Positions 19,823-28,355 of a stretch of 64,000 bases of DNA are shown here, one piece after another (position 1 is the first letter of the stretch; each line of letters begins with the position of its first letter). The translations under genes and the position numbers were made by a program. Below the pieces are notes generated by a model. That model saw only the letters and a list, made by a program, of their open reading frames with translations. It had not been told where the DNA came from and searched no databases. This DNA comes from Marinilabiliales bacterium. GTDB taxonomy: Bacteria > Bacteroidota > Bacteroidia > Bacteroidales > ML635J-15. The stretch spans positions 49,666-113,665 of the forward strand of contig PKTB01000013.1 in the NCBI GenBank assembly GCA_002869385.1, in the 5' to 3' direction.

Positions 19823-22420
19823 ATGAGACTATTATATTTAGCAATCCTTTTGAGCATCAACTCCCTAATTATTGCACAGGGAGTGGGAATTAGTGATAAT
19901 GAATTTACTCCTGATGAATCAGCAGGATTGGAAATACAATATTCTGATAAGGGTTTGCTAATTCCTAGACTTGCGTTAACATCAACATTAGATGCAAGTA
20001 CAATCTCATCTCCTGCAACTTCACTATTGGTATTTAATACAGGAACAGGAGGATTAAGCCCTGCAGGATTCTATTATAACAATGGCACACCTTCTGCTCC
20101 AGAGTGGGTACTGTTAATAAACAAAGATAATTTAGGCGAAAACATATGGAAACCAGATGGAAATGCTGGTACAGTTTCAGGAACAAACTTCATAGTGACT
20201 ACAGATGAACAGGATCTTGATTTTAGAACAAACAATATTATTCGAGCACGCTTCACAACAAAGGGACAATTAGAAATATTAAACTCAGGTCATTCTGTCT
20301 TTATTGGAGAAGGTGCAGGGGAGAATGATGATTTATATTGGAATAAAAATGTATTTATTGGAGATAGTGCAGGTTGTTCTAATACTTCAGGAATTGAAAA
20401 CATTGCCATCGGTTTTAGAGCTTTAAAGTATAACGATAGTGGATGGGCAAACACTGCATGTGGAACATCGTCTCTAATGATGAATTCTTCAGGCATTTAT
20501 AATGTAGGTATTGGGACCGCAAGTCTAATGTATAATACTACATGTAAGTATAATACCGCATTAGGAGCGGGTGCTAATGGTCTAAACACTATTGCAAATA
20601 ATAATACATCTATTGGATTCTTTGCACTAAAAAATAATAAAACAGCGTGTAACAATATTTCTATTGGTTGTAATTCTCTAAACAACCAATCATTTAATAA
20701 CAATAATACAATATGGATATCCAATAACATTGCTATTGGTGATTCCTCTATGTTTTACAATGAGCCTACAAAAACAGATGAAGGAATAAACAATTTAGCT
20801 GTTGGTCATTCCTCCTTATATTCAAATTTGACTGGAATTCAAAACACAGCAATTGGTAATGGCTCATTGAAACAAAATGATTATGGAAATACCAACACCG
20901 CTGTTGGTTATAATAGTCAAAATGAAAATACAGATGGAGCTTTTGTGGAATCATGTTATTATGATTTCTTTTTGGGTGTATGGAATTGTATATCTAATAA
21001 ATGTGAAAACAACACCTCTGTCGGAGGTTTTTCCATGCTTTCAAATGCTGGCTCAAGAAACACAGCTATTGGAACAGAGTCACTTAAAACAAATATGGGA
21101 AATGATAATATTTCAATCGGTACTAAAACAATGTACAGTAACTCTGGTAGTAATAACATTGCTTTCGGAAATAATGCATTATCTAATAATGATGGAGAGT
21201 ATAATCTCGCTTTTGGTAATAATGCATTAGAGAATAATAATACTTCAAAAAATATTGCTTTTGGTCACTCATCAATGAGAGCAAATACAAAAGGAAGTTG
21301 CAATATTGCAATAGGAGTAGCATCTTTATATAGTCAGTCTTTCAATAATGCAGGAACAATTTTTAACTCATATAACATTGCAATAGGAGACTCTTCATTG
21401 TATTACAATCAACCTACAAATGTAAATAATGGTGTAGAAAATACAGCTATTGGACATCTATCCATGAAAAACAACACGATTGGTGCAAGAAATGTTTCTA
21501 TTGGGACAATTTCACTATACAGCAATACTATTGGTTATGAAAATACATCCATTGGATATAGTTCATTGTATTCAAATTCAAATGGGAGACGAAATTCTGC
21601 TTTTGGTTGCTATGCATTAAACTCTAATATTTCTGGTGATAGTAATATAGGTGTAGGTCATAGTTCTCTTTTTGATCTAGAAGATGGTGATTATAATATT
21701 GGAATAGGTGTTTCATCACTTAATGATATCGTTGATGGTGCGCGCAACGTCGCAATTGGAACTGGAGCTGGTGCTAATACCGATGTATCAATTTACTCAT
21801 CAGTATTTGTTGGCTACAATGCATCAACAGTAAATAACTTATCAGCATATGATAATTCAATTGCTATTGGCCAAACATCTCGTATATTTGCTTCACGTCA
21901 AGTCCGAATAGGAAATGGCACTTCAAATCCCGCTACAAGCATCGGCGGTCCTGTAGAATGGACCACAGATTCTGACGGTCGTTTTAAAGATAATGTACAG
22001 GAAAATGTACCGGGAATAGAATTTATTAGCAAATTAAGACCTGTAACTTATAGCTTCAATACTGATAAACTTAATGACTATTTACAAATCCCCGACTCAT
22101 GCCGTAATCGTGCCGCGTCTGCTAAAGATTTAGAGATTGTTCGTACAGGTTTTATTGCTCAGGAAGTTGAACAAGCAGCAAAAGAATGTGATTATAATTT
22201 TCATGGTGTAGATGCTCCAAAAAGTGAATATGATTATTACGGCCTGCGTTACGCCGAATTCGTAGTTCCACTAGTAAAAGCAACACAAGAGCAGCAAGAA
22301 ATTATCGAAACCCAGGAAGACAAGATTGAACAGTTGGAACAAGAAAATATTGAAATTAAGCAGCAGCTTATATCACTTCAGGAACAAATAAATAATTTAC
22401 AAGAAATGATTACAGAATAA
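19823..22420 (+). CDS. Secreted fibre-like protein with beta-head repeats and C-terminal S74 self-cleaving chaperone domain
   Basis: An intact 865-residue protein. Signal peptide (YLAILLSINSLIIAQG) and a tail-spike-like N-terminal domain (residues about 20-150) are followed by about 25 repeats of the form N-x-A-I/V-G-x-x-S-L-x-x-N (residues about 155-690), the pattern of YadA-head-like beta rolls. The C-terminus is an intramolecular chaperone (Peptidase S74) domain. SDGRFKDN supplies the expected Ser717 and Lys722 (spacing of five) of the Ser-Lys dyad, then FISKLRPVTYSF, RTGFIAQEVEQ, YAEFVVPLVKATQE and a terminal coiled coil (about 815-865). In this family the domain guides trimerisation and then cuts itself off. 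No phage genes surround it, and a signal peptide is present, so a cell-surface trimeric adhesin is the likelier role. It has no T9SS tail. Confidence 0.85.
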   Translation: MRLLYLAILLSINSLIIAQGVGISDNEFTPDESAGLEIQYSDKGLLIPRLALTSTLDASTISSPATSLLVFNTGTGGLSPAGFYYNNGTPSAPEWVLLINKDNLGENIWKPDGNAGTVSGTNFIVTTDEQDLDFRTNNIIRARFTTKGQLEILNSGHSVFIGEGAGENDDLYWNKNVFIGDSAGCSNTSGIENIAIGFRALKYNDSGWANTACGTSSLMMNSSGIYNVGIGTASLMYNTTCKYNTALGAGANGLNTIANNNTSIGFFALKNNKTACNNISIGCNSLNNQSFNNNNTIWISNNIAIGDSSMFYNEPTKTDEGINNLAVGHSSLYSNLTGIQNTAIGNGSLKQNDYGNTNTAVGYNSQNENTDGAFVESCYYDFFLGVWNCISNKCENNTSVGGFSMLSNAGSRNTAIGTESLKTNMGNDNISIGTKTMYSNSGSNNIAFGNNALSNNDGEYNLAFGNNALENNNTSKNIAFGHSSMRANTKGSCNIAIGVASLYSQSFNNAGTIFNSYNIAIGDSSLYYNQPTNVNNGVENTAIGHLSMKNNTIGARNVSIGTISLYSNTIGYENTSIGYSSLYSNSNGRRNSAFGCYALNSNISGDSNIGVGHSSLFDLEDGDYNIGIGVSSLNDIVDGARNVAIGTGAGANTDVSIYSSVFVGYNASTVNNLSAYDNSIAIGQTSRIFASRQVRIGNGTSNPATSIGGPVEWTTDSDGRFKDNVQENVPGIEFISKLRPVTYSFNTDKLNDYLQIPDSCRNRAASAKDLEIVRTGFIAQEVEQAAKECDYNFHGVDAPKSEYDYYGLRYAEFVVPLVKATQEQQEIIETQEDKIEQLEQENIEIKQQLISLQEQINNLQEMITE

Positions 22421-22445
22421 TGTCGAGACATAATAATATGTTCTT

Positions 22446-22491
22446 CTCTAGCCGGTGATATGGCACAATAGTTTTGTGCCATCCGGCAGAG
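22446..22491. repeat. Long hairpin downstream of the S74 gene
   Basis: Arms CTCT, GCCGG and ATGGCACAA (22446-22468) pair with TTGTGCCAT, CCGGC and AGAG (22474-22491), leaving a 5-nt loop and a small bulge. The motif TTGTGCCAT also occurs in the hairpin before the same gene (19778-19786). No T run follows directly, so it may protect the 3' end or pause transcription rather than terminate it. Confidence 0.75.
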
Positions 22492-22553
22492 TTAATCAAA
22501 AAGAAAGTTTTTTCATACTTTGTAGTTTAGCATGCCCTAATCAACCAATGAGT

Positions 22554-22589
22554 AAGTCCGCAGGAACAAATTGTATCTGCGGACTTTTT
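22554..22589 (+). terminator. Rho-independent terminator after the S74 gene
   Basis: AAGTCCGCAG (22554-22563) pairs perfectly with CTGCGGACTT (22577-22586), and the T run reaches 22589. Together with the hairpin at 22446-22491 it occupies the gene-free 22421-22755 interval, in which nothing else was recognised. Confidence 0.9.
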
Positions 22590-22755
22590 ATTGAATTTTG
22601 AATTCCGTTAAAAACTCATTAAGTTTGCATTTACAAAGAGTAGTATTGTGATTTTTAACAGGTTTCAAATATCAGTTTCTTATAAAAGCTTAAAAAGCTT
22701 TAACCTGCAATCAGTATTTATTTCTTAATAAATAATCAAACAAATTTTTTTACCT

Positions 22756-24189
22756 ATGGGAATCAATTGGATTGATATATTAATCTTTTTGTCATATATG
22801 GCTGCAATGCTTGGTGTTGGTTTTTACTTTATGAAAAAAAACAAAACCGGCGAGGACTACTATGTGGGTGGGAGAAATATGTCTGCCGGACATATTGGCT
22901 TATCTGTTGTTGCAACCGATGTGGGAGGTGGATTCTCTATTGGTTTGGGAGGACTCGGTTTTGTGATGGGACTATCAGGTTCGTGGATGTTATTTACAGG
23001 GCTTTTAGGAGCGTGGATAAGTGCTGTTTTGCTAATTCCGAAAGTCTATAAAGTTGGTCTTGAAAATAAGTTTCAATCATTTCCACAAATTCTTAAGCAC
23101 TATTACAATGGAAATGTTGCAATAATTGCTGGAATAATATCATTTATAGGATATATTGGATTCACGAGCTCACAAATACTTGCCGGAGCAAAACTTGCAT
23201 CTGCTACTTTTCCTGAATTCAGCCTTAATTCAGCGGTTCTGTTAATGGGCGTAATCGCTGTAACTTATACAGTGCTCGGAGGAATAAAAGCCGTAATTTA
23301 TACTGATACAATTCAATGGTTGGTTTTGATTTTAGGTTTGTGTTTTATTGGAATACCTATGGGATATTATAAACTTGGAGGATGGGAATCGATACAAGCT
23401 AACCTGCCTAGCGAGTTCTTTTCACTTTCAAATATTTCTATCTCACAAATAATAAACTGGTTAGTGACAATTGTTCCGGTATGGTTTATCGGAATGACAC
23501 TTTACCAACGAATTTTTGCCTGCAAAGACGAAAAAACCGCTAAACGTGCATGGCGAATTGCCGGATTATTTGAATGGCCAATAATGGCCTTTATGGGTGT
23601 AATTCTTGGACTTTTTGCCAAAGTTGCTTACCAGCAAGGAGTTTTTACAAACTTTGGATATGCTCCCGGAGCCAAAATTGATGCTGAATTAGGATTACCA
23701 TTATTTCTCAGACATGTTTTCCCAATAGGAATGGTGGGATTAATGATGTCAGTCTATTTCTCCGCAATAATGTCAACTGCTGATTCATGTTTAATGGCTG
23801 CATCAGGAAATTTAACAACAGATATTTTAAAGGACAAAACCTTTTTTAGTAGAAATAAAATCAGATTTTCACAATTAATAACACTTATCGTTGGTGGAAC
23901 TGCAATCCTTTTGGCAACTGTTATGACAAGTGTTCTCGACTTGATGCTTTACTCATATGCCTTTATGGTATCGGGATTATTTATTCCGGTTTTAGGAATG
24001 CTTTTCTTAAAAAAACCTTCACCAATTGCTGCCATAATATCCATGATATCTGGTGGACTGACAACTCTGATTTTAATTTTGAGTGAGATAAGTCTACCTT
24101 TTGATTTGGATGCAAATATCTTTGGGATTAGTGTCTCTCTAATCAATTTCATTATCTTTCAGCTTGTATTTTCAAAAAAATCTTATTGA
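22756..24189 (+). CDS. Sodium:solute symporter (SSS family)
   Basis: An intact 477-residue transporter with about 13 hydrophobic segments. The N-terminus (WIDILIFLSYMAAMLGVGFY, then DYYVGGRNMSAGHIGLSVVAT) is the family signature: a helix, then the YxxGGR loop and the unwound sodium/substrate helix. Helix 8 contains FSAIMSTADSCLMAASGN, matching the region that supplies the Na2-site Ser/Thr residues. The substrate (sugar, amino acid or carboxylate) cannot be told. It stands alone after a strong terminator and is followed after 77 bp by an outer-membrane protein gene on the same strand, possibly co-transcribed. Confidence 0.92.
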   Translation: MGINWIDILIFLSYMAAMLGVGFYFMKKNKTGEDYYVGGRNMSAGHIGLSVVATDVGGGFSIGLGGLGFVMGLSGSWMLFTGLLGAWISAVLLIPKVYKVGLENKFQSFPQILKHYYNGNVAIIAGIISFIGYIGFTSSQILAGAKLASATFPEFSLNSAVLLMGVIAVTYTVLGGIKAVIYTDTIQWLVLILGLCFIGIPMGYYKLGGWESIQANLPSEFFSLSNISISQIINWLVTIVPVWFIGMTLYQRIFACKDEKTAKRAWRIAGLFEWPIMAFMGVILGLFAKVAYQQGVFTNFGYAPGAKIDAELGLPLFLRHVFPIGMVGLMMSVYFSAIMSTADSCLMAASGNLTTDILKDKTFFSRNKIRFSQLITLIVGGTAILLATVMTSVLDLMLYSYAFMVSGLFIPVLGMLFLKKPSPIAAIISMISGGLTTLILILSEISLPFDLDANIFGISVSLINFIIFQLVFSKKSY

Positions 24190-24266
24190 TTATCTGATTT
24201 AAATAAGTCTCCAAATATTTATCTATTCGTAATATAATTTGTAAATTGTAAGCTCGAATTTTTATT

Positions 24267-25418
24267 ATGAAAAATACTTGCATTATTTTACTGTTAACTA
24301 TTGGATTGCTTCTAAGTACATCAAATAGTTATGCGCAAGAAGACTCCGAGGAGATTTATAGAACAGTTAAGGATAATCCATTTAACATTCCTAAATTATA
24401 TATAGACATTAGCCCTTTTATTTATAATATGCAATGGAACCAAAACCTTAGTTTTGGAGTAAAGGCAAATTACTTTCTTAATGAAAAAACTGTTCTTCGC
24501 GGACAAGTTGAATTGCAATATCCCAAAGCAAGCTTTTTTACTTTTATGGACTGGTTATATGATATTGATTACCTTTATCCATTACATAATGAAATGGTGG
24601 CTGATCTTGGGATTAATATTCCAATAAACGATGCTGTTAGAGATGAGCACTACCTAAGGGCTGTAAGAACTTACTCTTCGCAGTATGGAGGTAATGTCTA
24701 TTACTCTAACTCATGGACAAGTGACAAATTAAAACATCGCAGACTATGTGCTATTAGAGTTGGTGGAATTACATACAGGTCAAACTTCTTTCTTCCTGAA
24801 AATGAAACCTTGATTACAACAGATGGTACAGAATTTATTACACTAGGTAAATCTGCTTATGATTCCCCGGGAATTGTTAAATATGCAAACATAGAATACA
24901 GCATGTTGAATGATGGTAACAATTCAAAAAAATACTCAGATGTAAATGGAAGAGTTCGCACAATTTCTGATTTTTATGGAGTTTATCTCGGATATGCCAG
25001 CAGCGATATTGTAAACAGAATTACATTTGTCAAAGACTATGGTACAAGTGGTCAAACATCATATAAAACCTTCTATGCTGACATATTGATTGGTAAAACA
25101 ATTATTAAACCATTTGACTTTTACTTGCCAAACGCAAACGCAACAGTTTATGGTGAAGAAATTAGTTCCGTTTTAGGAGAGTTTGTCGTAAATCAGGATG
25201 CGACAAACATAAAACAAAACAATTTTGGTTTCAGGCTTGGATGGGAATATCGCGTACCATTAAAAAGTAAATTTGTAGAATTCGAAAGACGCAATAAAAT
25301 TATTGAAAAACCGGCATACTTTACTTTCTATCATGAGTTTGGACTTTACCCGGGCTTTGGCATACTTAATAACCTCTATTACAAAATGGGTATGAGTATG
25401 GAGTTGAATTTCTTTTAG
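24267..25418 (+). CDS. Secreted outer-membrane protein of unknown function
   Basis: An intact 383-residue protein. Signal peptide (IILLLTIGLLLSTSNSYAQ), then a protein dominated by amphipathic strands with aromatic girdles (WNQNLSFGVKANYFL, NNFGFRLGWEYRVPLKSK), ending in a strand with terminal aromatics (GMSMELNFF). This fits an outer-membrane barrel of about 14-18 strands. No family was recognised. Its position 77 bp after the Na+/solute symporter gene on the same strand suggests, but does not show, a shared role such as uptake of the same solute. The 3' end nearly touches that of the minus-strand lipoprotein gene (11 bp apart). Confidence 0.6.
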   Translation: MKNTCIILLLTIGLLLSTSNSYAQEDSEEIYRTVKDNPFNIPKLYIDISPFIYNMQWNQNLSFGVKANYFLNEKTVLRGQVELQYPKASFFTFMDWLYDIDYLYPLHNEMVADLGINIPINDAVRDEHYLRAVRTYSSQYGGNVYYSNSWTSDKLKHRRLCAIRVGGITYRSNFFLPENETLITTDGTEFITLGKSAYDSPGIVKYANIEYSMLNDGNNSKKYSDVNGRVRTISDFYGVYLGYASSDIVNRITFVKDYGTSGQTSYKTFYADILIGKTIIKPFDFYLPNANATVYGEEISSVLGEFVVNQDATNIKQNNFGFRLGWEYRVPLKSKFVEFERRNKIIEKPAYFTFYHEFGLYPGFGILNNLYYKMGMSMELNFF

Positions 25419-25429
25419 AAAATGTTTCA

Positions 25430-25906
25430 CTACTCGATTTCAGAACATTTTATTCGTTCAGTTACTTTATACTCATCTTCATTTTCAGTTGAGTAATATA
25501 GTTTATCTATTTGACATTCACATTTACCGTTAGACATAGTAAAACTTACAATTCTCGGACCTTCCATCCAATTCCCGCGTCCCCAATTTGTAATTTCGAA
25601 TCCATTATCTTTTAGTAAATCATGTAAAACCAAACTTTCATATTTATCAGAAGCAATGGAATCCATAATTGGATATAAATCAATAAATTCTAAATCTTGC
25701 GTGGAACATATATCTACGATTAAAGTATCAATATAATTACTGCCTACTTCTTTGTAATTCCATTCATTTACCGATTGCTCTAATTCTGCCTCATTTTTAA
25801 TCTCAGAAATAGCATCAGATCCATTTATAGTATCCTGCTTTGGCTGATTATTACATCCCCAGAAAAAAGACAAAAGAACTATTATAAAAAATATTTGTTT
25901 CATCAT
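25430..25906 (-). CDS. Lipoprotein of unknown function, last gene of the glycan operon
   Basis: A 158-residue lipoprotein with signal FFIIVLLSFFWGC, so the acylated Cys is at residue 18. The mature part is acidic and has a second Cys-containing half (SNGKCECQIDKLYY, then ERIKCSEIE). Start: two consecutive ATG codons, the first overlapping the stop of the upstream membrane-protein gene by one nucleotide, implying translational coupling. No family was recognised. Its role is inferred only from the operon with a glycosyltransferase and a polytopic membrane protein. Confidence 0.6.
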   Translation of the reverse strand: MMKQIFFIIVLLSFFWGCNNQPKQDTINGSDAISEIKNEAELEQSVNEWNYKEVGSNYIDTLIVDICSTQDLEFIDLYPIMDSIASDKYESLVLHDLLKDNGFEITNWGRGNWMEGPRIVSFTMSNGKCECQIDKLYYSTENEDEYKVTERIKCSEIE

Positions 25907-27210
25907 TATTTACGAAAGCTTATAGTTTTTATTTTCTCCCCAATCCTCTCCCAATCAGTTATCATTGTTAAGACAAGGAATAAAAATGGTAAAGCAGGGA
26001 TTCGGTATCGAACTATTGAGCCGGTGTTTGGAGTATAAACACCAACTACAACATACAGAAATAGAATAAACATTGTAAAGAACAAGATGTACCTCAAATT
26101 TTCTGTTGATGGTTTTCTAAAGAAAAAGATTGGAATTATCATTAATATAACAAAGCCCATAACTTCTAAAAAGGAAAACAACATAAAAGCTGAGTTTATT
26201 TCAGTTGGGAATGGTCTGAAAAAGACATTTACTAATCCCTCGGGTACAATCTTTAGAAAAGCTGCTATCTCCGGACTTAATCGTGTTAAATCATATGTAC
26301 TTCCCGGGTCTTCCTGTAATGAAATGTAGTTTATAAAATCGTTCTGTTTTCCGGATAATGTCGAAAGAATATCGTAGCCAAAAATTTTACCGCTATAAAG
26401 CACCATAACACCAGAAATAAGTAAAAACGCAGCAAAACTTATAAGCTGATACTTTACATTCATCTTCTTTATAATGAAAAAGAAAACCACTGCTGGTAAA
26501 AAAGCCTGTAAAACATAAATTTTTGATGCAAAAAGCAAAGCACAGGAAAGGGCGAATCCAGCTAAATGAAAAACATTGAACTTCTTATAAAGTTTAGCAA
26601 GATAATAAACAGCAAAGCCTATTGCAAACATCATCAAACCTTCTTTTAACAATCCGGAAGCCCAAAACAAACATGAAGGGATTAGAAATGAGGCAACTAA
26701 TAATATCGCTTTTTTAGTTTTCAAAATTCCCTTTACACCCCGGAAAAGATAAAAACTACCCAGAAAAGCAAGAAATGCCATCAATACGATATGAATATAA
26801 ATGTTACCAAAAGAAAAAAGACAAACAATAGCATTAAAACGCATTATTGTTATGTTATCATTAAATAATCCGTAATCAAATTCACGTGTCCAATGCTCAG
26901 AATTATCGTAATATTTCTGTAACTGTGGCTGATCTCCTTGAATTCCGGTAACCAGCCTTAAATAATCTGCAAAATTATCATCTGCAGCTTCATATAATGC
27001 CTTCACTCCACTATAAAACTTATGAATATCGGACATTTCGTAATCGTAATAAAAAGTGTAAATCGAGTACAAACTTATGCCGGCCAGAAGTTTAATTGCA
27101 AATAAAGATACAAATACGATTCTCTTAACTCCCTGTTTTCTAAATACTTTTAAAAACCAGATTAAAGCTCCGAGTACAATTGCAAATAATATGGCTGCTA
27201 CAATATGCAT
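25906..27210 (-). CDS. Polytopic membrane protein, Wzy- or GT-C-like
   Basis: An intact 434-residue protein with about 11 hydrophobic helices and one large extracytoplasmic loop after helix 2 (residues about 65-125) rich in acidic and aromatic residues (YYDNSEHWTREFDYGLFN). A later loop contains Arg and Pro residues (LTRLSPEIAAFLKIVPEGL). This layout is typical of O-antigen-polymerase-like and GT-C-like proteins of surface-glycan loci. The start overlaps the stop of the glycosyltransferase by one nucleotide, and its own stop overlaps the following lipoprotein start, so three genes are coupled. Family assignment is by topology and context. Confidence 0.6.
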   Translation of the reverse strand: MHIVAAILFAIVLGALIWFLKVFRKQGVKRIVFVSLFAIKLLAGISLYSIYTFYYDYEMSDIHKFYSGVKALYEAADDNFADYLRLVTGIQGDQPQLQKYYDNSEHWTREFDYGLFNDNITIMRFNAIVCLFSFGNIYIHIVLMAFLAFLGSFYLFRGVKGILKTKKAILLVASFLIPSCLFWASGLLKEGLMMFAIGFAVYYLAKLYKKFNVFHLAGFALSCALLFASKIYVLQAFLPAVVFFFIIKKMNVKYQLISFAAFLLISGVMVLYSGKIFGYDILSTLSGKQNDFINYISLQEDPGSTYDLTRLSPEIAAFLKIVPEGLVNVFFRPFPTEINSAFMLFSFLEVMGFVILMIIPIFFFRKPSTENLRYILFFTMFILFLYVVVGVYTPNTGSIVRYRIPALPFLFLVLTMITDWERIGEKIKTISFRK

Positions 27211-28190
27211 TAATCAAATTTAAATATCTTTTCGTTTAGCTCTGGCAAATATTTTGGCTTGCTAGTATTAAGGGGTTTGCCATTTAACACTGTTTCGTAC
27301 TTTTTAAAATATTCTAATGCCATCTTTTTGGAATTAAAATTCTCTATCGCATAATCAGATATTTGTCTACGCTTATAAGAATTTACATTTTCTAACACCT
27401 CGGCAACTTCGCTAATTTTATTTGATAAAAATCCTGTATTTTCGTTTACTAGTTCAGGTAATGAGCCATATTTTGTTCCAAATACAGGACAACCAAAGTA
27501 CATACTTTCTGTAATTGCTAAACCAAATGGCTCATCCCACAAAACAGGAAAAATCAGACCTCTTGAACCTCGTAACAAATCCGCTTTTTCACCTCCACCA
27601 ATCATTCCGTGAAATTTAACATTCCTATTAGTTGTAAATCTAAATCCCATCTTAAAGTTCAATCTTGTTCCCCCCATCACAGCAAGTTTTTTGCCGGCTT
27701 GTTAACAAGCTTTTATAGCGCCTTTAAGGTTTTTTACTTTCCAGGCTGCATTTGCTAAAAAATGAAAGTACTCATCTTTTTTTACAAAGTTGGTATCGCC
27801 ATAATCATCCCAATCCAATCCATTATAAACAAATGAGTCTGAATTATGTCTTCGTGCATGATTTTGTGACACAAAAATTGAATTCTCATGAAACACTTGA
27901 CCCGGAGATGAATTTCCGTGAATAGTAATTACATATGGTTTATCAATTTCCTCATCAACAGGAAAGTTAAAATGAACTATGTCCGTATCTTCAGGTATTT
28001 TAGCGTTAAATTCTTTTCGAGAATCGAGAATTAATACTTCTGCAAAATCACAAGATGATCCTTCATCAACCAGATACCTTACCTTATGTCATAACTTTAC
28101 CAGCTCTTTCCCAAGATACCATATTACTCTCTCAGTTCCGCCATAAAGCAATGCTGGAATTTTTGAAGGATTGACAATTGTGATATTCAT
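27210..28190 (-). pseudogene. GT4-type glycosyltransferase; two in-frame stops
   Basis: From ATG 28190 one frame runs 326 residues to 27210, broken by TGA at 28089-28091 (codon 34) and TAA at 27702-27704 (codon 163). The start is typical of GT-B family 4 enzymes (NITIVNPSKIPALLYGGTER, glycine loop). The second domain has DWDDYG and then FHGMIGGGEKADLLRGSRGL, FPVLWDEPFGLAITESMYFG and GTKYGSLPELV, the nucleotide-sugar site with its E-x7-E motif. The expected residues at the stops are Gly (VKLGHKV) and Glu (KACEQAGKK), both one G-to-T step away. It transfers a sugar from an activated donor, and the acceptor is unknown. It is the first gene of the coupled three-gene operon. Confidence 0.85.
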
Positions 28191-28294
28191 ATTGCGAAGT
28201 TAATATAAAATCGCTAAATCCTTAATATCTTTTTTTACTCTTGACTTACTTAAAATATTTGCAATTTAATAAGCCAATCGAAAACTACAGTAAA

Positions 28295-28329
28295 GAAAAA
28301 AGGCCATTCGCATATTTGCGAACAGCCTT
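28295..28329 (-). terminator. Terminator of the BspA-like gene
   Basis: The segment 28300-28329 folds with arms AAGGC/GCCTT and TTCGCA/TGCGAA. On the minus strand a U tract follows (A run 28295-28300 on plus), 27 bp after the stop of the 28356-32093 gene. Confidence 0.85.
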
Positions 28330-28355
28330 GTTGTAACATTAAAACATAAAGAGAA

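Noticed and set aside
19823..22420. Prophage tail-fibre gene
   Set aside because: A signal peptide is present and no capsid, terminase, tail or integrase gene is found on either side.
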